From Taeniopygia guttata (Eukaryota > Chordata > Aves > Passeriformes > Estrildidae), in NCBI RefSeq assembly GCF_048771995.1, contig NC_133043.1:10496501-10560500 (forward strand): a stretch of 64,000 bases of DNA, given 5' to 3'. Made by a program: the position numbers and the translations under genes. The notes below the pieces were generated by a model. That model was given only the letters and a program-made list of their open reading frames with translations, made no database searches and was not told the DNA's origin. Of the stretch, positions 1 through 12,688 are shown one piece after another (position 1 is the stretch's first letter; each line of letters begins with the position of its first letter).

Positions 1-3000
1 GTCCTGTAGTGTGTGTTAAAAGCAGCAAATTATGTTGTGGTTACACTGGGTTGAGATCCTGTTTCTGAGGAAATGTTTGCAGTCACCCCATGTTGAGCAG
101 AGTTGAATTTGTGTAAGATAAGGAATAGGGGAATGTCCCTGCCAGCTTGGAGCCCTGATCAAAATACACAGATCTCCTGTTGCTTGGGAAGAAAATAAAG
201 CTCCTATAATTGCTTGCATAAACACACCCAGAGGTGAAGTGTCTTCTTCACCCCAAGGCAGAGAGTAGTTGGGTTTGTCCTTCCAGTTGAGGGCAGGAGG
301 ATTCCAGCATGTGGCTTTAATCCTATCCACCTAAATGGTTTGGTTTCTGCAAAACAACTGCAGTCCTAATAGGGAAATTACATAGAATAAGATAGCATAG
401 ATAAAAGGTTGCTTATAATATTGTAGGTGAGGAATGATTACATGTCAGGATGCTGTCCTTAGGTAAATCTTGGCCTTCAGAATACCCCTTTTACTTTGCT
501 TCCCGTGGGGGTTTTTGCCTGTCCTGATCCCTGCGCTCCTGTCATGTGCTCTACAGCGAGAGAACTTTTCCTGGAGGCTGAAGGAGTTAATGCAGAGCTG
601 GATGACAGATTAGTCCAGGACAGGCTGTGATTTGGAGTAAGGGAACTATCCCAAATAGCTGGCCAGCTGCCAAGGGATAGATGGCTTGGAAAACGTAGAG
701 GGAGGGCTCTGGAGCAGCTCTGGGTGAGGATTATCTGTCAGTTTAACCACTGTGCTGCAGAGCCTGACTGACACACACAAAGTGCCTCCCGTTTATATAA
801 AGAAGAATGATTAGCAAACACATGTTTTATCTCTGGGCTGCTAATAAATTGACTAGGAAACTCCTCTTTTATTTTCCTCCAATGTGTGTAAAAAAATAGG
901 GAAAAATATTTTGATTAGAACATTTTCACTCCCTTTTCTTCCTCTCTGCTTCTTCTCTCTGCTGTTCTCCAGCCAGCTGTTGAGCTGATGAGGAGTGTAG
1001 AATGGCTGTGAGAAGGGAGATTTTCTGAAAATCAGACACATTTCTATGGGAGTTGAATGATTCAGAATTGTGTTCCACGTAATTTGCCAGGGACCTCTCG
1101 CAGTACAGATAAGAAGTCTGCCAAGCAGTAGTGCAGCTGAAGAGGTTATTTCCGTCTTCGCTCTCCTGGGCACAGCTGGTAGGTGGGATGTTTCAAAAAG
1201 GGGAAATTAAGAGTCAGGATGTGGTGATTGAACTCCCCATGATACCAGATCAGCATTTGGGATTTTGTAGGTATACAAAAATGCTGCTATACTTTTGAGT
1301 GGTGAATTTTAATTATTGCAAGGAATTTAAAGCTTCTATTTTTTTTTTACCAGCAGTTTGGTTACCTAGATGACACAAGTGAATGACCTCAGTCCACTTC
1401 TCTCTGAAAAACAAACCACACTGAAAATATTGTCATTACATTGGACTTCTCACTGGCAGCCTCTGCCAGGAGGAGGAGGACGATGACTGAAAGGATTAGA
1501 ACAGCAAATTTTCTTTCAAGTCCTTTTTTATGGAAAATTTTCCACTATGCTAATATCTGCCAGAGCAACACCAAAAGCATTAGCACAGGCACGATGTTAG
1601 GGCAGCAGAATTGCTGGGGTTGTCAAAACCTGCTGGTCCCTTTGCCAGGGGACACCTGGAGCTGTGTCTGTCCTGGCACACTCCTTCTTGCTTGAGTGGA
1701 GCTCTGTCAGTGGGAAGGGCTCCTGACAAAAGGCCAGTGTTGACACAGTTGTGGTCTCTCCAGGCCATGGTTGAAACACATCACTAGGGTGGTATGAGGG
1801 GAAGTTTCCATTAACAATTGTTCCCGGCTTGCTTCCACCACCACCACCACCACTGTGAGCTCTGCAGCTGGATTTCCAAAAGAGCTTAATACTCAAGAGT
1901 TCTCATTTCAGCAGCTTAAATAGAGGGGCTAAGTTCTTTCCAAAACTCTTGGCAGTCATCAGCCCCCATTGAGAACAAAGCTTAAGCACATTAAACAGTC
2001 CAGCCACTTCACTGTTGTGAAAATTTGGCCGCTGTTGTGAGCACAGAGTGTTTAAATAATGCAGAGCCTGGCAAAGGCATCTGGCTCCCGGTGCTGGGAC
2101 TGAGGGGCCTTACCTTGCAGAGTGGGTTTCCTCCTTGGCCAATTCCTGCGTGGAGCCTCCGAGCAGCCCTTTTGTGGCTGTTGTGACAGCTGGGAAACTT
2201 GCTGATGTGAGGATTAGTGGGCTGCTGGGCACATGACATTCAGATTGCTGTGCTTATTTGACCTACCTCTGATTGCGAGGAATTCAGTGCGTAAAAATAA
2301 CACCCCAAACAAATTTGGCAGGAGGATGCAGAGCGAAAGTGCCGAGCTGCCCCGGGCAGAGGAGCCCGAGGAGCGATGCAAGGCGAGGCCGCGCTCGCGC
2401 TCCCGCAGCGACAGCGGAGCCAGGGCAGCACAGCCCACGCCGTCCTCTTGGACTGTGACGAGTTCCAGCACCGCAGAGATGTCGTGGCCACTGGCCAGCA
2501 AACTAACAAATTCAGGTTCCTGGCTTGCACGATCAGCAAAACTTGATAGAATAAATAAAAAGATCTCAGGTGCCAGGAGTTGCCCAATGTAAAATGCTGG
2601 ACAAAGCATTTCTGGTTTTTCTGCCTGGGGCTTGAGATACCCACATTAAGTCTGTTGTTCTTGATGGAGCTGCTGATCATTTGCTGGAGCATGACAGAAC
2701 AGAGACTGGCAGAGGTGTGTGTGCCTTGTGGGTGTAGGATATCTCACAGGGCAGCACTCTTGGGGCTCCTCGTGACGGTGTTTAGACACATGGTTTGTTC
2801 AGGCTTTAGTGAACAGCATTTCCCTTGAATGAGCTTCTCACTGGCACTGGAATTTCTTGTGTTTGCTGAAGGGCAACAAGGTCTGTAGTCATGGGAGCTT
2901 CCTGAAGCAGGGGAGAGGAAATGTGTGCGTGGAAGAGGCAAGGCAGGACCTTGACTGCCATGTCTTCTCCCAGAGTCCTGTGGAGGTGCATCACTCTTTG

Positions 3001-5586
3001 TTTTGCTCTTGTATTGCTAAGATGCAATGCCTCAATTTCCCATGTCTAAAAGGAGCATTTTTGCCCTGTTTTTAGGGTGAAATTGTAAAATTTCTTGAGG
3101 CCAGTGACTACAGAGCTCATGTTATTGTGTAATATGGCATGTTATAGATAAACGACAGTATTCAAACTGATCCTGTATATCAAGAACTTCAGCGATATTT
3201 AAATGCAGGCACTCACGTGGGACAATTAGAAAGCTGGGCCAGATTTCACAATCCATTTTACTTTTAGAAACACCCTGCAGGCTCAACAGAAATATTATAA
3301 AAGTACTCAGAGCTGGTGTCTTGCTTCATTTTTATCTGTATTACAGAATGTGCACCATTTGTAGGCGCACACATCTGTGTATTTGTCTGCAGTAAGGAAT
3401 ACCTGGCTGCTGTGGGGCACGCGCTCACCCAAGGAGCTTTTTCTGTGTTTCGTCCTTTAAACAAGGCCGTGGCAGCACATCCATCCATCCATCCATCCAT
3501 CCATCCCTCCATCTATCCACCCATCCATCCATCATCCATCCATCCATCATCCATCCATCATCCATCCATCCATCATCCATCCATCCATCCATCATCCATC
3601 CATCCATCCATCATCCATCCATCCATCCATCCATCCATCATCCATCATCCATCCATCATCCATCCATCCATCATCCATCCATCCATCATCCATCCATCCA
3701 TCATCCATCCATTCATCCATCCATCCATCATCCATCCATCCATCCATCCATCCATCCATCCATCCATCCATCATCCATCATCCATCCATCATCCATCCAT
3801 CCATCATCCATCCATCCATCATCCATCCATCCATCATCCATCCATTCATCCATCCATCCATCATCCATCATCCATCATCCATCCATCCATCCATCCATCC
3901 ATCCATCCATCCATCCATCCATCCATCATCCATCCATTCATCCATCCATCCATCATCCATCCATCCATCCATCCATCATCCATCCATCCATCCATCCATC
4001 CATCCATCCATCCATCATCCATCCATCCATCATCCATCCATCCATCATCCATCATCCAGCTTCCCGGCTGTGTTAACGGGGCAGCAGCTGGAAACGCCGC
4101 GTTCTGGCCCCGAGGAGAGCGAGGAGAAGCCGCTGGCACCGCCAGTTCCCGGCTGGATTAAGGAGGGACACGGGCAGTGCCACGTTTCCATCAGCACGTC
4201 CCGACCGCGGCGGCAGCGCTCCGCAGCGGCACAACGTGTGCAGCAGCATCCTTTCCTCCTGCTGCCTCTCCTGCAGCCACATCTCTATTTTGATAACTTT
4301 GATCCTCCTTTTCTCCTCTCCCCAGCCCTCACCAGCCTTCCTGGCAGCTGATTTTATCAGCTCTAAAACAGGAGTTACAAAAGCTCTCCCTTAGCGAGCC
4401 CTGCACAGTGCAATTCCCCCGGTGCGTTTTCCGTGCGCTTCCCATATTATTAAAATAAAATCTACATCGTCAATGCTGGCCTTGGAATTAGAAATGGCAT
4501 GTAATGTTTACTGTTTTACACCATAAATATTGCAGATGTGGGCACAAGTAAGCCACAGGATGTTTTTGTAGTTACCATGAAAGCCGTCGTATCGCTAAAG
4601 TCAAAGTGAATTAGCAAATAGCCAAAATTATAAAAGCATATCTGCTTCAATCAGAAGGCCTCCCTCTGAAGTCTGTGAGGCTTCTACTTCTGAGGCATGT
4701 GAAAACTTCTGAAAATTCTGCCCCTGGGGATAGTCCATGTTTAGGCAGCTGACTTCAGGATCCTATTTTTGGAACCTTTGGTTGAGATTTTAAATTGGAT
4801 TTTTAGTGGGAATGGTGCCCAAATTGCTGCTGTAGGATCTTGAAAGCTTTATCTAAAATAAAAAAGAGGAAAATGGGAGGTATAGCACTACTTTTCTGGG
4901 GATATGCTCCTTTTTATTAGATTTTATATACCATAAAAGAGAAATGCAGCATCTTAAGTGTCTTCTTCATTTTTGCAGAGCATCTTTAAGGAATCATTGT
5001 AGCCTTTCATGTTGCTGGTTTCCTTTAGTGTCTTTTAGAATATCCCTGGTAGGATTTCATAAAGAATAAATAGCAGTCTCCTTGGAGTGCTTCAGCCCAG
5101 CTGAAAGTACGCTTCCATGAGATGCTATTCATGGCAAGTACAGTACATTGTTTGATTGTAAAATAAATACCCTCAGAGGTATAACTGTGAGGGGTTACAG
5201 TGTGCTGATAGATCTGAACTAGATGACAGTATTACGATCTGTTCCTGAGGATGGGATCCTAATGAAGTGGTACAGGTTGGAGCAGTGTATCTTCTGCCTG
5301 CAGCCCGGTGCAACTCAGCGTTGGATTCAGTGATGTTCCATGGGAATCCAAGATTAGCAACCAGAGTTAGGAACAGATTCTGAATATAAAGGCCATGAGC
5401 ATGTCTGGGTCAGAATATGCACCTCGCAGAATGGACAATCTAATGTTTAGTGTGCATAGATGCCAAATCTGAAGGGAAAGCTTGAAAGAATTATTGCTTA
5501 TAAAGTATGTAGAGATCTTCTAAAAACCTGTGCTACAATTAAGATATTTTTTCTAACCCAGCTGTGTTTATGCTGTGTTTCTGTAG
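1..5586 (+). other. HLF: HLF intron upstream of the PAR exon (partial)
   Basis: No coding exon could be recognised here. The stretch ends in a TTTCTGTAG acceptor directly before the PAR-domain exon, so it is the 3' part of a long HLF intron. The earlier HLF exons, which encode the N-terminal activation region, must lie before the window. The intron contains a short (CCA)n run near 1837-1855, a GC-rich patch at about 2330-2490, the large ATCC-type microsatellite at 3478-4058 and a second GC-rich patch at about 4065-4260. The remaining sequence is AT-rich and shows nothing else I can name. Confidence 0.8.
3478..4058. repeat. Large ATCC/ATC compound microsatellite
   Basis: About 580 bases consist almost only of CCAT tetramers, interrupted at irregular places by an extra ATC, so the register shifts between arrays. 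A few single-base variants (ATTC, CTCC) occur. It lies in an HLF intron. The open frames across it encode only Ile-His-Pro-Ser or Met-Asp-Gly-Trp repeats and are not proteins. Confidence 0.97.
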
Positions 5587-5807
5587 GTCAGATCTTGCCA
5601 GCAAACCGGAACACACCGAGCCCCATTGATCCTGAGACTATCCAAGTTCCTGTTGGCTACGAACCTGACCCTGCAGATCTTGCTCTGTCCAGCATTCCTG
5701 GCCAGGAGATGTTCGATCCTCGCAAGCGCAAGTTCTCCGAAGAAGAGCTGAAACCCCAGCCCATGATTAAGAAAGCTCGCAAAGTCTTCATCCCAGATGA
5801 CCTGAAG
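5587..5807 (+). CDS. HLF: HLF, PAR-domain exon (penultimate coding exon)
   Basis: This 221-base exon encodes the proline- and acid-rich (PAR) domain of hepatic leukemia factor, a bZIP activator of the DBP/TEF/HLF family. It begins after TTTCTGTAG with the last two bases of a glycine codon, continues with [19 protein letters not shown], and ends at IPDDLK followed by the donor GTAATT. The stretch [16 protein letters not shown] and the basic patch [20 protein letters not shown] match HLF as I know it almost residue for residue. DBP and TEF diverge more in these places. The exon ends in phase 0 and joins the bZIP exon at 8599 in frame. Reading on past the donor gives a stop within six codons, which supports the border. 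The PAR domain assists DNA binding and sits in the nucleus. Family knowledge links HLF to circadian and liver gene control and to haematopoietic stem cells. Confidence 0.97.
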
Positions 5808-8598
5808 GTAATTTGGAACTGGTGACGAGGTGATTCCTACAGGGTCTCTGACAGTTCCTCACTGAGGTACAGGTTTGGAGCTTGAATCCGTTTTGTCGTG
5901 TGAGGTAAATCTTTCCATCTAAATCTGACTGTTCCGGGTACTGGATGAGACTGAAGGGAGGATGTCCCTTATTAGTTATGCAACAGTTGAAATTCATGAG
6001 CTCAATATTCATTTCCTTTGTATGCTAGAAACTTCCTGCTTGACCTTGGACAAGCTTGCTTTGTCCCATATTTCCCACTTATGAAACAGCCTGATCATGT
6101 TTCCTTTTTTTCATCCTGTCTCTATTCATGTTTTCTTTTTCTTCATCCTCTGTCTATTCAGCACAGGCTGTGAATCCTTCAAGGAGAATGGAGGACCCTG
6201 ATGACATACTGAAGTATATTGTGTCGTATTTGGAAATTGCTGTAGTTCTGTGTTTAATAATGAATGAGAACACTATAGTAAAAACTATTTCACTAATATA
6301 TATTCACTAATCCAGGTGAAAGAATCTAGACAAGTGATAGGAAAACAGAGGAAAAAAGAATTTTTCTGCTGAGAGGTGTGTTTTAATACAATATGTAAAA
6401 TGCATTACTACATCAATATTTTAGAAGAAAGAGTCTGTGCCACTCACTGCTTCTGAGATGTGAAGAGCAAAGTGCATGAAGATAGCAGGAAAATCAATCA
6501 ACTGATCCAGGTTATCAAACACTCTGAATATTATTTGTGAAGTTGTTTTCCCAGAATGTGCTTTCCAAGAGGATCTCTTTTATCAAAGGCAGTCAGGGCA
6601 GAATTTCATTCTGCTGTTGCTACTGCCCCCAAGAGACAAGCCTGAGAGCCTGTTGGAGTCAGTGGGAATCCCTGGCTGCATGTGCAGGGAGCCTGGGATG
6701 CCATGTGTTTGCACCAGATTGATAGCATTAGGGAAATAAGCTATTTTTATCCCTAAGCATGCTGTGGTGCAAGTTAAAAGCACAGAAATCACAGCTGCAG
6801 TAGTGTTCAGGTTGCTGTCACTCAGCTTTCCTTTGCAAAATTGCTTACCTGAGCAAGTTCTGCTGCCTGTTGGGTTGCAGTGCCCAAGGGTGGAGAAATG
6901 TCTGGAGTTTCTGCCTTTGTCACGTCTCCCAGGTACCTTTATTCATCAAAGCAAGCTTTGGCAAGGGTCCTGCTGGCCAGAGGTGGAGCCCAGCAGTGCA
7001 GCACAGGAGTGAAGCAGGAGCTCAGGGTCCCTGGGGATCGTCCCATCACTTGCCCTTGACTCATTTCAGAGTGCTTGACCCAAGTGCTGCTCCTGCCCTG
7101 GCATGTGGACCAGCCTCTGGGTTTTGGGGGAGGGTAAGCAGATTAGACCAGTCAATCGTCTCTGGGCTGCATGTGATTTGGAAATGCCAGCCTTACCTCT
7201 TTCAGGCCTGGATTAAGGGATTTGCCATAGCAATTTGTTAAAATAAAGAGGGATGAAGGCTAGGTGGCACACTAATAAATTGCTTAAAGCTGATTTTTAT
7301 GGAGTGAATTGAGATAGGAAATTATAAACAAGATTTAGGTCATAGCTTTCTGCTGCATGCTTGTTTTTTTTTGGAGGATTTTGTGGGGACCCATCTACGT
7401 TCAGGTGAAGAGCCATTTAGAGATAAAGCTGACTCCAGATCAGCATTCCTGCACATTTTGTTGAGCCAAACTGATAGAAAGCAGTTCAAGAGCCCTCCTG
7501 CCAGCAGTTGTTTTGCTCCTGCTTTGCCTTGTGCAGCAGCAGAAGGGGCAGAGCAGCAGGATTAGGCTGGGCAGAAGCACCCAGGGGTGGTGGGTGTTCG
7601 CTCAGTGCAGCACAGGAGCAGCTGGGTCTGGGAAATGGAAGCACGGTAAGATGAAGAAAGAGGGAGTCTGAGCTCTGTGGCGTGGCCAGGCAGAGTTTGA
7701 GCATTGAGTGGCTGCATTACTCATACTCTGCAGGGGACAGAATTTAACTTTTCACAAGAGATTCTACCTGGTTTGTATTTTCTGAGTTGTTCCAAAGTGC
7801 TAGAACTTAATTCAGTTATGAAGCAACATGAAAACTGCCATTTTGCTGAAGGCCACTTCATTGGAAGAGTGAAAATCGGGTCAAATCCAGTAGTTACTTC
7901 AAGTCTTTGATACACCAATGCAGTGAGGTGATCTAGAGGCAAGTCTTAAGGAATGACACTCTGGGAATGTGTTAGCTTATGAAACCTCAGGGAGTAGTGG
8001 ACCTATTTCTGTCCACCATGAGGTTTTTTTCCACAGCCAAAGCCTATTGCACTAATCTCTGTGGTTGTTCCCAGAGCAGCCATCATCACTGTGCCAAGGA
8101 ATCCTCTTGTAGTGGTAGTGGTGCAGACAGGAACATTCTGGGGCTCTGTAGAGCGCTTTGAACATTAAAAAAGAGCGGAGCAGTAGGTGAAATGGGTGAT
8201 AACAGCACAGAGAGGGAACCAGCAGTGCTGGGCAGGGCAGAGGCAGCTGGAGCTGCTGCAGCCTCTGTTCGGGGTGAGTCGTGGCTCCTGAGGAGGATGT
8301 GCTAACTAGGTCGGCCTAGATGGAGATGGATTGTACCTCCGGAGCATTGCTTCACTTCTCCTCGGAGGAATTCCCTGTCAGGAGGATGAGGGGGTTGGTG
8401 TAAACATTCTGACAGAATCCTGTGAGGGCAGCTGCGCTGGCAGGGCGGATTGTGCCGCGCAAAGCTGCGGCTCAGTGCCGCCGTGCCACGGGGGCAGCTC
8501 TCAGGGCTCAGAGGCGGCTGCTCAGCGGCTCCCGGCGGGCAGCTCTGCTCTGGCCAAATCTAACAGCTCTGTCGCCTCTCTGTGTGTCTCACGAGCAG
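5808..8598 (+). other. HLF: HLF last intron
   Basis: This intron has a GTAATT donor and a CACGAGCAG acceptor, between the PAR exon and the bZIP exon. It is about 2.8 kb long. I saw no additional exon in it. The last 180 bases become GC-rich, matching the GC-rich bZIP exon that follows. A run of open frame through this GC-rich end and into the exon is not a separate gene. Confidence 0.9.
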
Positions 8599-8814
8599 GA
8601 CGACAAGTACTGGGCCAGGCGCAGAAAGAACAACATGGCAGCGAAGCGCTCGCGGGACGCGCGGCGGCTGAAGGAGAACCAGATCGCCATCCGCGCCTCC
8701 TTCCTGGAGAAGGAGAACTCGGCCCTGCGGCAGGAGGTGGCCGACCTGCGCAAGGAGCTGGGCAAGTGCAAGAACGTCCTGGCCAAGTACGAGGCTCGGC
8801 ACGGCCCCCTGTAA
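8599..8814 (+). CDS. HLF: HLF, terminal bZIP exon with stop codon
   Basis: This is the final coding exon of hepatic leukemia factor, with 71 codons plus TAA. It starts right after the CACGAGCAG acceptor with [20 protein letters not shown], the linker and basic DNA-contact region, in which the [10 protein letters not shown] core is diagnostic of PAR bZIP factors. A leucine zipper follows ([20 protein letters not shown]), and the protein ends KYEARHGPL, the usual HLF C-terminus. The phase-0 start matches the preceding exon. The zipper allows homodimers and PAR-family heterodimers that bind sites of the RTTAYRTAAY type. The exon is far richer in G+C than the flanking UTR. The protein appears intact here, with no frameshift or lost key residue. 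This is the segment whose human orthologue is fused to TCF3 (E2A) in t(17;19) leukaemia, which is established knowledge. Confidence 0.98.
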   Translation, partial: DDKYWARRRKNNMAAKRSRDARRLKENQIAIRASFLEKENSALRQEVADLRKELGKCKNVLAKYEARHGPL

Positions 8815-8837
8815 ATCAGAGGGAGCTGGGGTGTTTT

Positions 8838-8885
8838 GGTTTTTTTTTTTTCTTTTTTCTTTTCTTTTTTTCTTTTTTTTTTCTT
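8838..8885. repeat. T-rich low-complexity tract
   Basis: A nearly pure run of T with scattered C and G begins 24 bases after the HLF stop codon, in the 3'UTR. The mRNA would carry U here. It could bind polypyrimidine-binding proteins, but this is speculation. Confidence 0.85.
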
Positions 8886-9039
8886 TGTCGCGGGTTGGCA
8901 TTTGACTAGATGGACAATGTGTTTCCTGTTTGATAGCACCACACCCAAACCAACCTTTCTGTCTTCAGCACTTTACCAGAAGCAGAAACAAAACTGACTT
9001 AATGTTGGTTTTTTGTTGTTGTTTTTTTTTTTCTCCTTT

Positions 9040-9145
9040 TGTTTGCGTGTACGTGTCCCTGCGTGTGTGTGCACACGTGTGTGCCCAGGTCTGTGTCTGT
9101 GGGTGTGCATGTGTGTGGCTGTGGGTGTGCGTGTGCATCTCAGCA
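9040..9145. repeat. GT-rich imperfect simple repeat
   Basis: This is an imperfect (GT)n tract with many interruptions in the HLF 3'UTR. UG-rich RNA of this kind is a typical ligand for CELF-type proteins (family knowledge). Several open frames cross it on both strands, but they consist only of Cys/Val or His/Thr repeats and are not genes. Confidence 0.8.
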
Positions 9146-12100
9146 CTTCCCATTTTTACCAGCCCTCTTCAAAGGGTGCCACATTTTTACCTGGACTGTT
9201 GAGAACCGCCATAGTAAGCTTTTTATTATATATATATTTTTTTTTTTCCTTCAGTGCTGCTTCAGAGTAGGGGTTTTATGTTCTCGTAATCAGTTCCATC
9301 CTCCTGATTTACTTGGAAAGATCCCAGCATAAATTACAAAAAAAAAAAGGAAAAAAAAAAAGAAAAAAGAAAAAAAAGGTAGATCTGAGTTTTTTTCGAG
9401 AGTAACAAGCTATCGTTTTAAGTCTGTCTAATCAGAAAAGTTAACATGCTAATAAAGTGCACAAATAATAATTTAGTACTACACTGCAGAACTATTAATT
9501 TATAGATTGCTTTTATTGTATTTTTAAGTTTTGGTAATAATTGTCTTCAGATTTAAAAGTGCTGTTAGGCTGAGTTTAGCTATACTCATGATAGATCCCA
9601 TACTGGCTTCTCTGTAGCTGCTAAGGTTCCTTTTCTCTCCACGGAGCCCAGGTAGGTGGGTGGGTAGGAGTTGTTGGTAGAGCACAGCGTGTGTACCCTG
9701 CACTGCCTGTACCTGAAGCAATAATCCTGCGTGCATGCTGCCCGATGTTCCCCGTGGACGTGGGGTGGTTCCCTCCCCAGCAGCAGCTCCATGTCTTTAC
9801 AAGGAGTTCCAAAAAGTCCCAGACACGTTGCCATGAGCATGCTGAGTGTGTCCCTGCCCTGGGGAGCGCATGTGTAAGGAGCAGGATCGTTCGTTGACAA
9901 TGAGAACAAAATTAAATAGCGTCACATCAGATCTGATGTTGAAATCAGAGGGGCTTTTCTGTTTTCAGTTAGTTAGTCCATTTTGTGATTAAAAGTTGAA
10001 TAAATACCTAAATTCAGTTGGTTTTCCCCCATGTTTTGTAATATATTTTCTGTGGATTATATCTTGCTGTTAAAAAAAAAAAAATCACTTTTATTCAGTT
10101 AGAAGAAGTCACTGGTTTGCAAAGCCCATTTTTTCCTAGTGGTTGTTGTTTTGAGTGTGACATGAACTGATGGTTCTGAACTTCATTGTTTTAAACTCTC
10201 TGCTTTTGAACATGTATGTTCTAATATAAAGTGGACTTCTGAAAAATGAATGTAAGAGACACTGGTGTATTTCAGGAGGGGATGGTGTTGTCATATACTG
10301 TGGTTAATCCAATCAATCTAAGTGTTTACTCTAGACCAAAAGGATAGATATTATAAAATGTATAAAGTTTATACAGAATAATTATAGTATGTTCGTTTTG
10401 TACAGTATTTTTCAAGTACAAATACTGACAATGTATTTTGAAAGACATATATATAGCAAAAAGAGAAAGCTATTCCATGTTTAAAATATATAGCAAAGAT
10501 ATATTCTCCATTATTGTATAGAAAGGAAATGCTTAGGGATTTGTTGGTTGTTGTTTTCTTATTTTTCTTTAAAATCCGTAATTTTAAGCACACTGGCATG
10601 TTCTGTGCTTTAAATTAAATTTTTATGGAAGTAATATGGCTTTCCAGGATTTTCCATATTACTAAAAAAGAGAGACTTTTTTATTTTTCATCAGAAACAC
10701 ATAAAGAAACTGTTTAACAGGGACAAAGCACAACATGGATTTTAGTCAACTATTGATTGGACATTACATTTTATAATGGCAGAAAAATAATATATAACAA
10801 AACCACTTAACATAATTTCCAATCTGCTGCTAGAATCTGTTCCCAGCTGATTTTTTTTGTTAAAAACAGCTCAGATATCAGAACAGTACCTAGATGTGTA
10901 CTCAGATCAGTACACAGCTATGTGAACTGCATACAATCAGTAACGTGAGGAAAATACGGTGCTACACGTCTTGCTCACAGTTTTCTAAGCGTTCTGACAT
11001 GATTTCCAATAAAAAGGCTGTTCATTCCATTAAATCACTATTCGTGCTTCAGGAGATGGCTGCAGAGAGCTCAGCATTTGGTCAGCATTAGAAACACCCT
11101 TGATGATGGCATTTTCCAGTGTTTTTCCACGAGCACCCCTGGCCTGTCCCGTAGGGTGCAGTGCTTGCCGTGTGTTCAGCAGATGGAGTTTCTGTGTGCT
11201 CAGGAGCCTGGAGTGCAGGAGGTATTTATTCCCTAAAGGTGGGCAGAAGCTCTGCAGGGCAGGAGGGTCTGGCACAGTTGGGGTCCCTGCTGCAGCACCC
11301 CTGGATTTCCCTCTGGGAGAAGCTGGAGCTGCTGCGGACACCCCTGTAACAGCAGCACAGCAAATGCTCCAATCACCCCACAAAGGGGAATTTTGGGGTG
11401 ACCCGAGAGCAGGGTGAGGTCAGTGGTGCCACTGCTAGGGCGGGTTGTGAGCACAACACTTTGTGTAACGTGCAAAAGGCAGCTTGGAAAAGAAAAAGGA
11501 GAATTCTTTTGTTTCTTTGGGTGGGGAGTGGTTGCAGACTGGGTATCAGGTTTATTGAGGATGGGCACAGAGGGCAGCAGTTCCTGCTCTGCCTTGCCCA
11601 GCAGCCCCAGAGCTGCTTTGTGCCTCCTGCTCCCATCCCAGCACTGCAGTGTCACAGGCTGGGGAATTGCTGTGGCACCTGGGCACTCCCCACTTCCTGC
11701 GGGACTTGGGCACTCTGCCTGCTCTGAAAAGCTCACCGAGAAAAAAAATAAAACAAACTGGAAAAAAAAAAAAAAAAAGGCAGAATGTGTGGGCTTAAAA
11801 CTTGGAAAATCCCCAGGTTCACTATCCAGGTTGTCTCCCTGAAAAAAACAGTGAGAATAAATAAATAAATGGAAGTGAGCTCATTTTCAGTTCCCAAGGT
11901 CAGTTCAGCTGGGCTCATCACACCTCTGATGGCTTTGTTGCTCATGAAGGAGCTTGTAGGAATAAGAAATTGTAATTTTATAAAAATAGAAATATATATA
12001 TTTACAGATTAATTAATAGCTAATCTAAATAATTCACTGACCTCTATTACATTATAAGCATTGGTAAAATGCTTGTCTTCTCTTTCATTGTTTGCTGAAA

Positions 12101-12682
12101 CTTAGAAGTGGAATTTTTCTTTTTACAAAAGAATGCCCTCTAGAAATCAGTGGGACTGGAGATGGGTTTGTGCATCTGAGCACCTTGGGGCTCTCTGTGG
12201 GACAGCCCGTGGCAGAGGAAGGGGGGGCGTTTCTTTTTCTGTTCTGAGTGGTGCTGAAGTCACTAAACCAAGCACCATGGAAATAATTTCTGACTTGAAT
12301 CCACAAAAGCAAGAAATTCAGAATGCAGGGGAGGAGCTGGAGCAAGCACCAGGGATGGGATCAGTTCAGACCCCTCTTATTTGAATATCTTGCCTCTGTG
12401 GGTTTGTAATACCCCCAATTATTGCTTTAAAATTATTTTTGCAGGTAATTTTACAATAGAGATGTGCAGTTTATTTTTATTTTGTTGACTTTTTTATGTG
12501 AAGAAAAAAATTCTATTAAAACTTACATGTGATCAACCATCGTATTTCTGGCAACACCACAAGACAGAATTAAATATAAGTTTAACAAATAGATCAAATT
12601 ATCTGTATGACAAGAAATGGTTTGCATCCTGTATGCTGTTCAGCCCAAATATTTTTTTTTTTGTCTGTTATTCTTAATGTTT

Positions 12683-12688
12683 AATAAA
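12683..12688 (+). terminator. HLF: HLF main poly(A) signal
   Basis: AATAAA is followed within 30-45 bases by a U-rich and GU-rich element (TTTTTCTTCTC, then TGTGTGCTTGTCTTGCTGT), the normal arrangement for vertebrate cleavage. The position gives a 3'UTR of about 3.9 kb. Earlier AATAAA hexamers at 9451, 9999 and 11008 may be used as alternative ends. Confidence 0.65.

Noticed and set aside
3316-4161. 281-codon frame of Ile-His-Pro-Ser repeats
   Set aside because: It is only the translation of the ATCC microsatellite with its flanks.
8331-8909. 192-codon frame overlapping the HLF bZIP exon
   Set aside because: It is a different reading frame of the GC-rich intron end and exon. The true frame is fixed by the conserved bZIP sequence.
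8965-9332. Cys/Val-rich and His/Thr-rich frames after HLF
   Set aside because: They are translations of the GT-rich simple repeat in the 3'UTR.
11100-11842. Several 80-167 codon frames around 11.1-11.8 kb
   Set aside because: They lie on both strands in the HLF 3'UTR, show no known domain or splice structure, and compete with each other. Chance open frames in GC-richer UTR are the simplest explanation.
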